Shown: positions 28,099 to 37,791, counted from the stretch's first letter. The stretch: 40,181 bases of DNA from Bacteroidota bacterium (GCA_030706235.1 JAUZOY010000003.1:1-40181); one strand, 5' to 3'. A program made the numbers and translations. The notes: generated by a model from the sequence alone, not told the origin.

Positions 28099-28126
28099 AA
28101 ATCCCAAATCCTAAATCCTAAATTCT
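28099..28126. repeat. Heptameric tandem array, unit AAATCCT (4 units, period 7)
   Basis: AAATCCC|AAATCCT|AAATCCT|AAATTCT in the divergent rsmI-thiL intergenic region. Confidence 0.85.
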
Positions 28127-28138
28127 AAAAAAATTCTA

Positions 28139-28146
28139 TACTTTTG
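28139..28146 (+). promoter_or_regulatory. Candidate -7 element TACTTTTG for thiL
   Basis: TAnnTTTG followed by C, 12 nt after the heptamer array; no clear -33. Confidence 0.45.
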
Positions 28147-28234
28147 CAATCAAATAAATTATTGCTAGATATTCCAGAATCAGAAAGACTTAAGATGGAA
28201 GAGTTATAAGCAATAAAATAAATTTTACATAATT

Positions 28235-29278
28235 ATGCTTGAAGAAAAACTTAAAAGAACAGAATTGTCCGAGATGGGTGAGTTCAGACTTATTGATCAT
28301 CTTACTGAAGATATTAAAATAGTTAATAAGGAAACAATAAAAGGGGTGGGGGATGATGCAGCAGTTATTGATAATGGTAATTATGTTACTCTGGTTTCTA
28401 CAGATATACTTACTGAAGGTATTCATTTTGACCTTACTTATACCCCTCTTAAACATCTTGGGTATAAGGCTGCTGTGGTAAATTTTTCTGATATTGCCGC
28501 AATGAATGGAACTCCTAAGCAGATAACAGTTTCTATTGCGGTCTCGAATCGTTTTTCAGTTGAAGCTCTCGACGAATTTTATGATGGGTTAAAAATTGCA
28601 TGTAAAAAATATAATGTTGATCTTGTTGGTGGAGATACTACATCAAGTCTTAAAGGATTATTCATTAGTATTACTGTTGTCGGAATTGCAAAAAAAGATG
28701 ATGTTGTATACCGAAATACAGCAAAGGCTAATGACCTTATTTGCGTTACCGGTGATCTTGGTGGCGCCTTTATGGGATTAAAACTTCTTGAAAGAGAAAA
28801 AGAAGTTTTTAAAGCTGATCCGGGTATACAACCTGATCTTGAGGGATATGATTATATTGTTGGTAGACAATTGAAACCTGAAGCCAGAATGGATATTATT
28901 AAAATATTTAAAGATCTGAAAGTAAAACCTACTTCGATGATTGATATTTCTGATGGGCTTGCATCTGAAATTATGCATATATGTAAGGATTCAGACGTCG
29001 GCTGTAATGTATATCTCGACAAAATCCCAATTGATCCCACTACAAACAATATGGCTGTTGATTTTAATATGGCCGCTACTGTTGCTGCTCTTAATGGTGG
29101 TGAGGATTATGAATTGTTATTTACTATATCTCAGGATAATTATGAGAAAATAAAAACTGTTAAAGAAATAACTGTAATAGGTTATATTACAGAAGCTCGT
29201 GATAATTGTTATCTTGTTGCAAATGATAATTCATTGATTCCAATAAAAGCTCAGGGTTGGAATTCATTCCCCGAATAA
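28235..29278 (+). CDS. thiL: Thiamine-monophosphate kinase
   Basis: GVGDDAAVIDNGNYVTLVSTDILTEGIHFDLTYTPLKHLGYKAAVVNFSDIAAMNGTP; LVGGDTTSS; MIDISDGLASE; ALNGGEDYELLFT. Confidence 0.95.
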   Translation: MLEEKLKRTELSEMGEFRLIDHLTEDIKIVNKETIKGVGDDAAVIDNGNYVTLVSTDILTEGIHFDLTYTPLKHLGYKAAVVNFSDIAAMNGTPKQITVSIAVSNRFSVEALDEFYDGLKIACKKYNVDLVGGDTTSSLKGLFISITVVGIAKKDDVVYRNTAKANDLICVTGDLGGAFMGLKLLEREKEVFKADPGIQPDLEGYDYIVGRQLKPEARMDIIKIFKDLKVKPTSMIDISDGLASEIMHICKDSDVGCNVYLDKIPIDPTTNNMAVDFNMAATVAALNGGEDYELLFTISQDNYEKIKTVKEITVIGYITEARDNCYLVANDNSLIPIKAQGWNSFPE

Positions 29279-29364
29279 AAATTGTTTTGATTTAATTCAT
29301 TTAGCGAAACTTACACATCGTTAATAATAATTTAATAAAAACTTAAGAAACTTTTTACATTATT

Positions 29365-29398
29365 TTTGTTTCCGTTGTGCTTTTTATTAGTAGTTTTG
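29365..29398 (+). promoter_or_regulatory. Candidate promoter TTTG-N22-TAGTTTTG
   Basis: -33-like TTTG 29365-29368 and -7 TAGTTTTG 29391-29398, overlapping the 5' end of the annotated TetR ORF. Confidence 0.5.
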
Positions 29399-30052
29399 CA
29401 GCCCAAAAAAACTATTAATAAAAAGTTGGAAGAAAAACTAAAAAGTATTATAAAACAAGTATTGGCACTTTACCTGAAATATGGAATTAAAAGTGTGACA
29501 ATGGATGATGTAGCGCGGGAGCTTGGCATCTCAAAGAAAACTTTATATCAATATGTTGATGATAAAGACGATCTTGTTGAGAAAACATTAAATTTTTTTA
29601 ACGATAATGATAACCATGAATTTTGTAAAATTGATGATAATCAAAATGCAATAGATACTTTGCTTTTCGTTAGTGAACATGTTGCTAAGAAACTTAGCGA
29701 AATTAATCCTTCCATCGTTTATGATCTTCGAAAATATTATCCTGCACTTTGGAAAAATTTCAACGAAACTAAACGAGACCATATCTTTAGTCATATTAAA
29801 AAGAATATTGAAACAGGTATTCGTCAAGGACTGTACAGGGATGATTTCAATATTGATCTAATAGGAAGATTTTACGTGTTCAGGATGGAAATGGCTTATC
29901 ATTTTGAGTATTTTAAGACAAAAGAATATTCATTTGAAGAAATTTTCAGAACTATGTTTATTTATCATATCAGGGGAATTGCAAACCAAAAAGGAATAGA
30001 CTATCTTGAAAAAAAAATTAGGGAAGATAATTTAAAGGTATCAGTAAAATGA
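29366..30052 (+). CDS. TetR-family transcriptional regulator; true start probably downstream (about 29413-29428)
   Basis: LALYLKYGIKSVTMDDVARELGISKKTLYQYVDDKDDLVEKTL HTH; N-terminal MFPLCFLLVVLQ looks like translated promoter. Confidence 0.9.
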   Translation: MFPLCFLLVVLQPKKTINKKLEEKLKSIIKQVLALYLKYGIKSVTMDDVARELGISKKTLYQYVDDKDDLVEKTLNFFNDNDNHEFCKIDDNQNAIDTLLFVSEHVAKKLSEINPSIVYDLRKYYPALWKNFNETKRDHIFSHIKKNIETGIRQGLYRDDFNIDLIGRFYVFRMEMAYHFEYFKTKEYSFEEIFRTMFIYHIRGIANQKGIDYLEKKIREDNLKVSVK

Positions 30053-31410
30053 AAAGAGTATTATTAATAGTATTGTTTGCTGTTTTTTTAATTTCCGTAA
30101 ATCTTTTTGCTCAGAATAAAAACACATTCAGCCTTAAGGAGGCAATGGATTATGGTTTGAAAAATGCTTATAATAATAAAACAGCTAATCTTGACTATGA
30201 ATCAGCTAAAAAGAAAGTAAAAGAAATTATTACTATTGGATTACCGCAAATTAATGCAGGTATTGATTACAATGATTTTATTCAAGTACCACAGGTCCCT
30301 TTACCTGAAAGTTTTTCTTATTTAATTAATAGTTTTATGCCGCCTGGATCACCTCCTCAGAAAACAATGAGTTTTCAAATGGAATACAATCTAAATCCGA
30401 AAATAAATGTAAGTCAGATAATATTTGATGGCTCATATATAATGGGATTACAGGCATCTAAAATTTTTCAACAATTTTATGCACAGGGTGTTAAAAAATC
30501 TGAAATAGAAACTCGTGCAGCTATTGCTCAATCATATTATCTTGTCCTTGTTGCGAATGAAAATAAAAAAATTCTTTCTTCAACTCTTGAAGATCTTGAT
30601 AAAACATTGAATGAAACAACTCAGATCCAGAAAAATGGATTTATAGAAGAAACTGATGTTGATCAGATAAAACTTCTTAAGCTTAATCTTTCAAATACTC
30701 TTAATAAAATTACACGCCAGGAGCAAATTGCTGAAAGTCTGCTTAAATTTCAAATGGGGATGAAAATAGATGATAATATTATTCTTAGCGATAGCCTTGC
30801 CGGACTTTTAATCAGCAACTCTTCTGAAGAAATTCTTCAAAAGAATCTTGAATTGAAAAATCATATAGATTATCAGATGCTTACAACGAATGAAACATTG
30901 AAAAACCTAAATCTCAAAAAAGAAAAATTCGGGTATTTACCTTCTTTAATTGCAATATTCAGCTATCAGCAAACAACTCAAAATAATACTTTTAATTTGC
31001 TTACAAGTAATGCTGTTTGGTATCCTACGACTATGTGGGGATTATCCCTTAAAATTCCTGTTTTTGATTGTGGTACTAAATATTTCAAAATTCAACAGGC
31101 AAAATTGGATATCGAAAAAACAAAGGTTCAACAGATTCAGCTTGAAGAAGGACTTAAAATGGAAGTTCAGACATCAAAGTCAAATTTTAGCAGCGCATTG
31201 GATACTTATAAAAAAGAAGTTGATAACAAAGAACTTGCAAATAAAATTTATTCAAAAACTTTAATCAAATACAAGAATGGTGTTTCAAGTAGTTTAGATT
31301 TAACTCAGGCTCATAATCAATACCTAACTACTGAGGCAAACTATTGTAATTCTGTTTTTGAATTGCTGAATGCTAAAACCAAACTTGATAAAGCCCTGGG
31401 AAATCTATAA
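30049..31410 (+). CDS. TolC-family outer membrane efflux protein
   Basis: Signal peptide, FSLKEAMDYGLKNAYNNKTANLDYESAKKKV; coiled-coil repeats; ELLNAKTKLDKALGNL. Confidence 0.92.
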   Translation: MKRVLLIVLFAVFLISVNLFAQNKNTFSLKEAMDYGLKNAYNNKTANLDYESAKKKVKEIITIGLPQINAGIDYNDFIQVPQVPLPESFSYLINSFMPPGSPPQKTMSFQMEYNLNPKINVSQIIFDGSYIMGLQASKIFQQFYAQGVKKSEIETRAAIAQSYYLVLVANENKKILSSTLEDLDKTLNETTQIQKNGFIEETDVDQIKLLKLNLSNTLNKITRQEQIAESLLKFQMGMKIDDNIILSDSLAGLLISNSSEEILQKNLELKNHIDYQMLTTNETLKNLNLKKEKFGYLPSLIAIFSYQQTTQNNTFNLLTSNAVWYPTTMWGLSLKIPVFDCGTKYFKIQQAKLDIEKTKVQQIQLEEGLKMEVQTSKSNFSSALDTYKKEVDNKELANKIYSKTLIKYKNGVSSSLDLTQAHNQYLTTEANYCNSVFELLNAKTKLDKALGNL

Positions 31411-31427
31411 ATATACTGAATGAATTT

Positions 31428-31452
31428 CCTGTCAGGTTTTCATCCTGACAGG
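31428..31452. repeat. Inverted repeat CCTGTCAGG-ttttcat-CCTGACAGG
   Basis: Perfect 9-bp stem, 7-nt loop, in the tolC-MFP intercistronic gap. Confidence 0.85.
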
Positions 31453-31514
31453 TTTAAATTTTAAAATTAATAAACTAAAAAAATAAAAATTTAAATCAAA
31501 TAATAAGTTTAAAC

Positions 31515-32645
31515 ATGAAAAAAACAAGTAAAATAACCACATATGTAATCACAATGGTTATGATTTTTGTAATTGCTACAGGATGCAATAAAAATGTTGA
31601 TAAAAAAACGCAACTTGCAAAACTTAAAAAAGAACAGGCTGAATTGTCAGAAAAGATACAAGTATTGGAAAAAGAATTGATTGCCGAAGGTAAGGCTGAT
31701 CCCAAAATAGTCCAGGTTGCATTATCTGAAGTAAAACCTCAATTATTTGAACATTATATTGAAGTTCAGGGTAAAGTCGATGGTGATGACAATGTAACAG
31801 TAACTGCAAAAACAATGGGCGTTTTAACCAGAATATTAGTTAAACCAGGTGATGTTGTCAGAAAGAATCAGGTGCTTGCTGAAGTTGATGCTTCCGTATT
31901 GAAATCTACTCTTGATGAATTGAGAAGTTCATACACATTGATTAATAATTTATTTGAAAAACAAAAAACATTGTGGGATCAAAAGATTGGAACGGAAGTA
32001 CAGTATTTAACAGCAAAAAATAATAAGGAATCAATGGAGAAAAGGATTGCTACTTTACAGGAACAAATTGAATTAACCAGAATAGTTTCCCCGATTAGTG
32101 GCTCTGTTGAAGATGTACCTGTGAAAGTTGGTCAGGCTGTTTCTCCTGGATTTACCGTATTCAGAGTCGTAAACTTCTCAAAAATAAAAATATCCGCAGA
32201 TATTGCTGAGGCTTATGCTGCAAAAGTCAAAAAAGACAATGTTGTCAAAGTTTATTTTCCTGATATTCAAAAAGACATAGATGCTAATGTTTCTTTCGCA
32301 AGCAAATTTATTAACCCCATAAACAGAACTTTTACTGTTGAAGCCAGACTGTCCGGAGATCATATTGAATATAAGGCTAATATGATAGCTGTTGTTAAAG
32401 TAAACGATTATATTAATAAAGAAGCTATTGTTGTCCCTGTAAATGTCATCCAGAATGATCCCAAAGGAAAATTTATATATGTGTCTAAAAGTATTGGAAA
32501 TAAGTTAATTGCTAAAAAACAATATGTAAAAGAAGGTTTAACATATAATGGTATGGTTGAAATTAAAGAAGGTATTGCAATCGGCGATAAAGTCATTTCC
32601 AATAATTTCCAGAATGTTGAAGAAGACGGACAAATAAAACTTTAA
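31515..32645 (+). CDS. RND efflux periplasmic adaptor (AcrA/MexA-like)
   Basis: Lipobox VIATGCNK; GVLTRILVKPGDVVRKNQVLAEVD lipoyl half; VSPISGSVEDVPVKVGQAVSPGFTVFRVV. Confidence 0.94.
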   Translation: MKKTSKITTYVITMVMIFVIATGCNKNVDKKTQLAKLKKEQAELSEKIQVLEKELIAEGKADPKIVQVALSEVKPQLFEHYIEVQGKVDGDDNVTVTAKTMGVLTRILVKPGDVVRKNQVLAEVDASVLKSTLDELRSSYTLINNLFEKQKTLWDQKIGTEVQYLTAKNNKESMEKRIATLQEQIELTRIVSPISGSVEDVPVKVGQAVSPGFTVFRVVNFSKIKISADIAEAYAAKVKKDNVVKVYFPDIQKDIDANVSFASKFINPINRTFTVEARLSGDHIEYKANMIAVVKVNDYINKEAIVVPVNVIQNDPKGKFIYVSKSIGNKLIAKKQYVKEGLTYNGMVEIKEGIAIGDKVISNNFQNVEEDGQIKL

Positions 32646-32659
32646 ACTATACATTTCAT

Positions 32660-32690
32660 CCTCACCACTTTTTTTATAGATGTGGTGAGG
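32660..32690. repeat. Inverted repeat CCTCACCAC-N13-GTGGTGAGG
   Basis: Perfect 9-bp stem in the MFP-RND intercistronic gap. Confidence 0.85.
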
Positions 32691-32713
32691 TAAAATAATT
32701 ATAAAATAAAAAC

Positions 32714-35700
32714 ATGAAGTTCGATTTTACAAAAGTTAAAGAGTTTAAACCAACAAGCTGGTCAATTGACAATAAAACCAGTATTTATGTACTAACGTTA
32801 ATAATAGTTATTTTTGGATTGGTAAATTACAATACAATACCAAAAGAACAGATCCCTGAAATAGTAATACCAACTATAATCGTAAGTACTGTTTATCCGG
32901 GAACATCACCCTCGGATATGGAAAACCTGGTTACACGTCCTATTGAAAAAAATATTAAATCAATTAATGGAGTTAAAAAAGTTACCAGTAATTCTGTACA
33001 GGATTTTTCTTCAATTGTTGTTGAGTTTAATACAGGGATTGCTGTGTCGGATGCTAAACAAAAGGTAAAAGATGCTGTGGATAAATCAAGAAATGATTTA
33101 CCAAATAATCTTCCGAATGAACCTAATGTAATGGATGTCGATTTTTCCGAATTTCCTATAATGTATATCAATCTTTCCGGCGATTTCGAAATGGATAAAC
33201 TTAAAAAGTATGCAGATGATGTTAAGGATAAAATTGAAGCATTACCTGAAATCACACGTGTTGATATTGTTGGTGCACTTGATAGAGAAATACAGATAAA
33301 TGTTGATATGTATAAAATGCAGGTTGCCGGTGTTGCTCTTAGCGACATTGAAAGAGCTGTAGCAAGCGAGAATGTTACAATATCAGGCGGTTCTATTGAT
33401 ATGCAGGGTATGAAGCGTTCAATTCGTGTAGTTGGCGAATTTAAAGATATGGATGTTATTCGAAATATCGTAATGAAATCTTCAAGTGGTGCTATTGTTT
33501 ACCTAAAAGATATTGCTGAAGTAAATGATACATATAAAGAAAGAGAAAGTTTTGCACGTCTTAATGGAAAGAATGTAATCACCCTTAATGTTATTAAGAA
33601 AAGCGGCCAGAATCTGATTGAAGCTTCTGATAAAATTGATCTGTTATTAAAGGAATTAAAATTAACAAAACTTCCTGAAAAACTTAATATTAATATTACA
33701 GCAAATCAGTCCGTAAGAACAAAGAGTCTCCTTAATGAATTGAATAATACAATTATTATAGGATTTATTCTGGTTACAATTGTTTTGATGTTCTTCATGG
33801 GTTTTACTAATGCCTTTTTTGTAGGTTTATCAGTGCCTCTGTCAATGTGCCTGACTTATATTGTTATGCCTGAGATTGGCTTTACTATGAATATGCTTGT
33901 AATGTTTGCATTTATTTTTGCACTCGGGATAGTAGTTGATGATGCAATAGTTGTTATTGAAAATACTCACAGAATTTTTTATCAGAATAAAGGAAAAATG
34001 GATATTACTCAGTCCGCAAAAGTTGCAGCAGGGGAGGTCTTTATTCCGATTTTATCCGGTACTCTTACCACTTTGGCACCTTTCTTCCCTCTTGCTTTCT
34101 GGCCAGGTATTGTAGGTAAATTTATGTACTTCATTCCTGTAACGTTGATTATTACTTTGTTCTCATCATTAATTGTCGCATATATTTTTAATCCTGTATT
34201 TGCTGTTTCTTTTATGACTCATACTGATGAAGATGATGCTGTGATTGTGGATAAAAAGAAATTGTTCAAAAATACTGGAATTATTGCAGCTTTCGGTATA
34301 TTGCTGCATATTATGAGTTTCAGAGGCCTAGGTAACTTTGTTCTGTTTGTTGCTGTTTCTTATGTTTTACATAATCTTTGGGGTGCAAACTTTTTCCTGA
34401 AATTTCAGCATAATTTTATCCCGCGACTGATTAATAAATATCAGAAACTTGTTGCATATATACTAGCAAAAAAACGTCCTTATTTTTTATTTTTCGGCGT
34501 TATAGGACTTCTTATTATTACTTTTATCCTGACTGCAATAATTAAACCTAAAGTTGTCTTTTTCCCGACAAGCGATCCTCAGTATATTTATGCATATATT
34601 TCTATGCCTGTTGGTACTTCTTTGGATGTAACGGATTCTGTTACAAAAGTTGTTGAGAATAGAATAAATAATGTAATAGGAAAGAATAACCCTATAGTTG
34701 AATCTGTCATTGCAAATGTGGCCTTAGGTGCCGGAGACCCTTATGATCATGAGACTAATATTGCTTCTCATAAGGGAAGGATACAGATTGAATTTGTAGA
34801 GTATTCCAAACGTCATGGCGTTTCAACTCAAATTTATCTTGATCGTATTCGTGATGCAGTTAAAGGAATAACCGGAGCAGAAATTACTGTTGAACAAAAT
34901 AGAAACGGGCCTCCTACCGGTAAACCCGTTAATATTGAAATTAGTGGCGAAAATCTGGATGAATTAATTGCTAATGCTGATGCTTTCAAGAAATATATCG
35001 TCTCACTTAATATTCCCGGAATAGAAGAACTTAAATCTGATTTCCAAAGTAGTAAACCTGAAATATTAGTTAATATAGACAGGGAAAGAGCAAATATTGA
35101 AGGAATTACAACCGGACAGGTTGGTATGGAATTAAGAACTGCAATATTTGGTAAGGAAATATCTAAATATAAGGATGCTGAAGATCAATATCCGATACAG
35201 CTTCGTTACGGAGAGACTGAAAGGAAAAGCATTGATAAACTTCTCGGACTTAAAATTACTTATCGTGATATGAATACTGGTTTATTACGCCAGATCCCTC
35301 TTTCTTCTATTGCAAAAGTTGATTACTCAAATTCTTATGGCGGAATAAAACGTAAAAATCTTAAAAGAGTAATTACTCTTTATTCGAATGTTCTTTCCGG
35401 ATATACTCCAAACGAAATAGTTAACCAGATTAATGCCGCTATACCTGATTTTAAGAAAAGTGAGGGAATAGAAATAAACCTTACAGGTGAAAGAGAAGAC
35501 CAGAATGACGCATCATCATTCCTTTCGAAATCAATGCTCCTGACTCTTTGTTTGATATTCTTTATTCTTATTACTCAGTTCAATTCAATAAGTAAACCAT
35601 TGATTATTCTTAGCGAAGTCATTTTTAGTATTATTGGTGTTCTCATAGGTTTTGATATTTTCGGAATGCCTATTTCTATAATTATGACCGGTATGGGTGT

Positions 35701-36115
35701 TGTAGCTTTGGGAGGAATCGTTGTAAGAAACGGAATTCTTTTAGTTGAGTTCACTGATAAACTGAAAGCTCAGGGATATAAGACCAGAGATGCAATAATT
35801 ATGGGTGGTAAAACCCGTATCACACCTGTACTCCTGACTGCCTCTGCTACTATTCTTGGATTAATTCCGCTTGCTATTGGTTTTAATATCAATTTTGTTA
35901 CACTGTTTACTGAGTTAAATCCTCATATTCATTTCGGCGGCGATAATGCTCAGTTCTTTGGATCTCTCGCCTGGTCTATTATATTTGGATTGAGCTTTGC
36001 TACTTTTCTTACTTTATTACTTATTCCTGCAATGTATTATATTGCTTATGTGTCAAAGTATAAAGTTTCAAGAAAAAGATTGCGTCGTAAAATTTTATCA
36101 GGTAAACAGATTTAA
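32714..36115 (+). CDS. RND efflux transporter permease (AcrB/MMPL-type)
   Basis: PTIIVSTVYPGTSPSDMENLVTRPIEKNIKSINGVKKVTSNS; FALGIVVDDAIVVIENTHRI; GMGVVALGGIVVRNGILLVEF. Confidence 0.96.
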   Translation: MKFDFTKVKEFKPTSWSIDNKTSIYVLTLIIVIFGLVNYNTIPKEQIPEIVIPTIIVSTVYPGTSPSDMENLVTRPIEKNIKSINGVKKVTSNSVQDFSSIVVEFNTGIAVSDAKQKVKDAVDKSRNDLPNNLPNEPNVMDVDFSEFPIMYINLSGDFEMDKLKKYADDVKDKIEALPEITRVDIVGALDREIQINVDMYKMQVAGVALSDIERAVASENVTISGGSIDMQGMKRSIRVVGEFKDMDVIRNIVMKSSSGAIVYLKDIAEVNDTYKERESFARLNGKNVITLNVIKKSGQNLIEASDKIDLLLKELKLTKLPEKLNINITANQSVRTKSLLNELNNTIIIGFILVTIVLMFFMGFTNAFFVGLSVPLSMCLTYIVMPEIGFTMNMLVMFAFIFALGIVVDDAIVVIENTHRIFYQNKGKMDITQSAKVAAGEVFIPILSGTLTTLAPFFPLAFWPGIVGKFMYFIPVTLIITLFSSLIVAYIFNPVFAVSFMTHTDEDDAVIVDKKKLFKNTGIIAAFGILLHIMSFRGLGNFVLFVAVSYVLHNLWGANFFLKFQHNFIPRLINKYQKLVAYILAKKRPYFLFFGVIGLLIITFILTAIIKPKVVFFPTSDPQYIYAYISMPVGTSLDVTDSVTKVVENRINNVIGKNNPIVESVIANVALGAGDPYDHETNIASHKGRIQIEFVEYSKRHGVSTQIYLDRIRDAVKGITGAEITVEQNRNGPPTGKPVNIEISGENLDELIANADAFKKYIVSLNIPGIEELKSDFQSSKPEILVNIDRERANIEGITTGQVGMELRTAIFGKEISKYKDAEDQYPIQLRYGETERKSIDKLLGLKITYRDMNTGLLRQIPLSSIAKVDYSNSYGGIKRKNLKRVITLYSNVLSGYTPNEIVNQINAAIPDFKKSEGIEINLTGEREDQNDASSFLSKSMLLTLCLIFFILITQFNSISKPLIILSEVIFSIIGVLIGFDIFGMPISIIMTGMGVVALGGIVVRNGILLVEFTDKLKAQGYKTRDAIIMGGKTRITPVLLTASATILGLIPLAIGFNINFVTLFTELNPHIHFGGDNAQFFGSLAWSIIFGLSFATFLTLLLIPAMYYIAYVSKYKVSRKRLRRKILSGKQI

Positions 36116-36240
36116 AAATATCAAGCTTTGCTTGTCATTGTATTTTGTGATTATTTTTAACCTTTTATTCCTGATTTTGTAATGGGAATTTATACAAGAA
36201 TTACGTCACAATTATACTTTTATCTGTAAAAATATGATTA

Positions 36241-37182
36241 CTATATTTGAGTTTCGTATTTTCTAAGAAAAATCCTTATAATTATACTTTTAGAATATAA
36301 TAATTTAATTGAAAATATTCCTGAGAATGCACATAATATACCTGCTATTATATCCAGTACATAATGGTGACCCATATACACTGCTGAAAACCATGTGCCT
36401 AATACAAAAATAGTAAGGAATATACAAATATTCTTTAACTTGTTTTTTAATGCATAATATAATACAACTAAAGGATATGATGCATGAAGTGAAGGAAGTG
36501 CTGCAAATACATTTGAATTTTTTGAATATATGGATTCAAATATTTTAATATTTAAGCATTTGTCAAATCGTATAAATCCTGCTGCATTTCCTGGTATATT
36601 ATAATGTAGTTCAAACCCATATTGCTGTACATACCAGGGCGGTGCTGCTGGATGAATGTAATATATACAAAAACCTAAAAGATTTGTCAATAAAAAAGTT
36701 AGTGAGAATAATAAGAATTGACGTTTATTTTTCAGATACATGTAAAAAGCAAATAGGAGTGGAACAGACATCCAGTTTAAATAAAAAAATCCACTCAATA
36801 TATCTAGATATTGATTATTATTTTTTGAAAAAAACTCGTTTAAAGTTAATCTGTTACCATTAATATTGATGCCAAATAACTTTTTTTCTAGACAATATAT
36901 CTGAGCTATATCAATTTTATTGACAAGGTAGTTGGGGTATATTTTCATCATATCATAAATTACTCCAAACAAAACAAATGCAGTAAATCCTAAAATAAAT
37001 TTTCTTGCTTTCCCCCCATAAATGAATAAAAGATTATACAATATTGCCATTAAATAATGTTCAGTTTTTAATCCAATAAAAAGTTGTACTAAAATCAAAT
37101 AACAAGTAGTTATAAATCCAATAATTATAGCAGTTCTGATTGATTTATAATTCAGTTTTCCGGGTAATGTTTGTATTTGCAT
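36241..37182 (-). CDS. PAP2-superfamily protein, Aur1/inositolphosphotransferase-like
   Basis: Multi-TM; HPAAPPWYVQQYG; FAALPSLHASYPLV; WFSAVYMGHHYVLDIIAGI (variant PSGH and SRxxxxxHxxxD motifs). Confidence 0.82.
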   Translation of the reverse strand: MQIQTLPGKLNYKSIRTAIIIGFITTCYLILVQLFIGLKTEHYLMAILYNLLFIYGGKARKFILGFTAFVLFGVIYDMMKIYPNYLVNKIDIAQIYCLEKKLFGININGNRLTLNEFFSKNNNQYLDILSGFFYLNWMSVPLLFAFYMYLKNKRQFLLFSLTFLLTNLLGFCIYYIHPAAPPWYVQQYGFELHYNIPGNAAGFIRFDKCLNIKIFESIYSKNSNVFAALPSLHASYPLVVLYYALKNKLKNICIFLTIFVLGTWFSAVYMGHHYVLDIIAGILCAFSGIFSIKLLYSKSIIIRIFLRKYETQI

Positions 37183-37200
37183 AGGTATATATTTAATTGA

Positions 37201-37770
37201 TTACGGTACAAATCTTTCCGTTATTTCAGCTCCTGTTTTTAGATCATTACCAAAGATATCTATATATGTTATTTTAGGAAACCAAAAAGGACCACCATCG
37301 TATTTAAAAAATATTTTGTTTAAAATCGATAGTTTGCCATTTATATATATGCAGGCATTATATTTTCTGTTTTCACCAGTCCTCAGTAAATAAATATTTC
37401 TTTTATGATAGCATACAAAATTAATAATAAAGCTTTCTTTATCTTTATCAACAAGTTTGCAATCTAAGCCATATGCATATTTTCTCTGTATAAAAGAAAG
37501 TTCAGCTTTGTTCCCTCCCTCTTCGAAACGTATCCAGTATGGATGAATAGGCTCTTTTGTGTTTATTTTACCTTCTGTGGAAAAGTTAATATCATAAGCT
37601 ATTGTGTTTTTATTATGCGATCTTTGAATATAAAATAGAAGTTTATCCGTTTTTAATGGAGTAGGGTAAGATGCATCATTTTTGATTTTTTCTTCATTTG
37701 AAAATTTTCCATTTAATCCAATAGAATTAAATAATAAAATAATATAAAATAGTAAGTTAATATAAGTCAT
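37201..37770 (-). CDS. DUF4833-like exported protein
   Basis: Signal peptide; LLFYIQRSHNKNTIAYDINF...PIHPYWIRFEEGGNKAELSFIQRKYAYG...DIFGNDLKTGAEITERF. Confidence 0.7.
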   Translation of the reverse strand: MTYINLLFYIILLFNSIGLNGKFSNEEKIKNDASYPTPLKTDKLLFYIQRSHNKNTIAYDINFSTEGKINTKEPIHPYWIRFEEGGNKAELSFIQRKYAYGLDCKLVDKDKESFIINFVCYHKRNIYLLRTGENRKYNACIYINGKLSILNKIFFKYDGGPFWFPKITYIDIFGNDLKTGAEITERFVP

Positions 37771-37791
37771 TGCTATTCGTAATTATTAAAC

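Noticed and set aside
36116-36240. CAAGctttgCTTG near the end of the RND gene as a terminator
   Set aside because: Only a 4-bp stem with no adjacent T-run; too weak to call.
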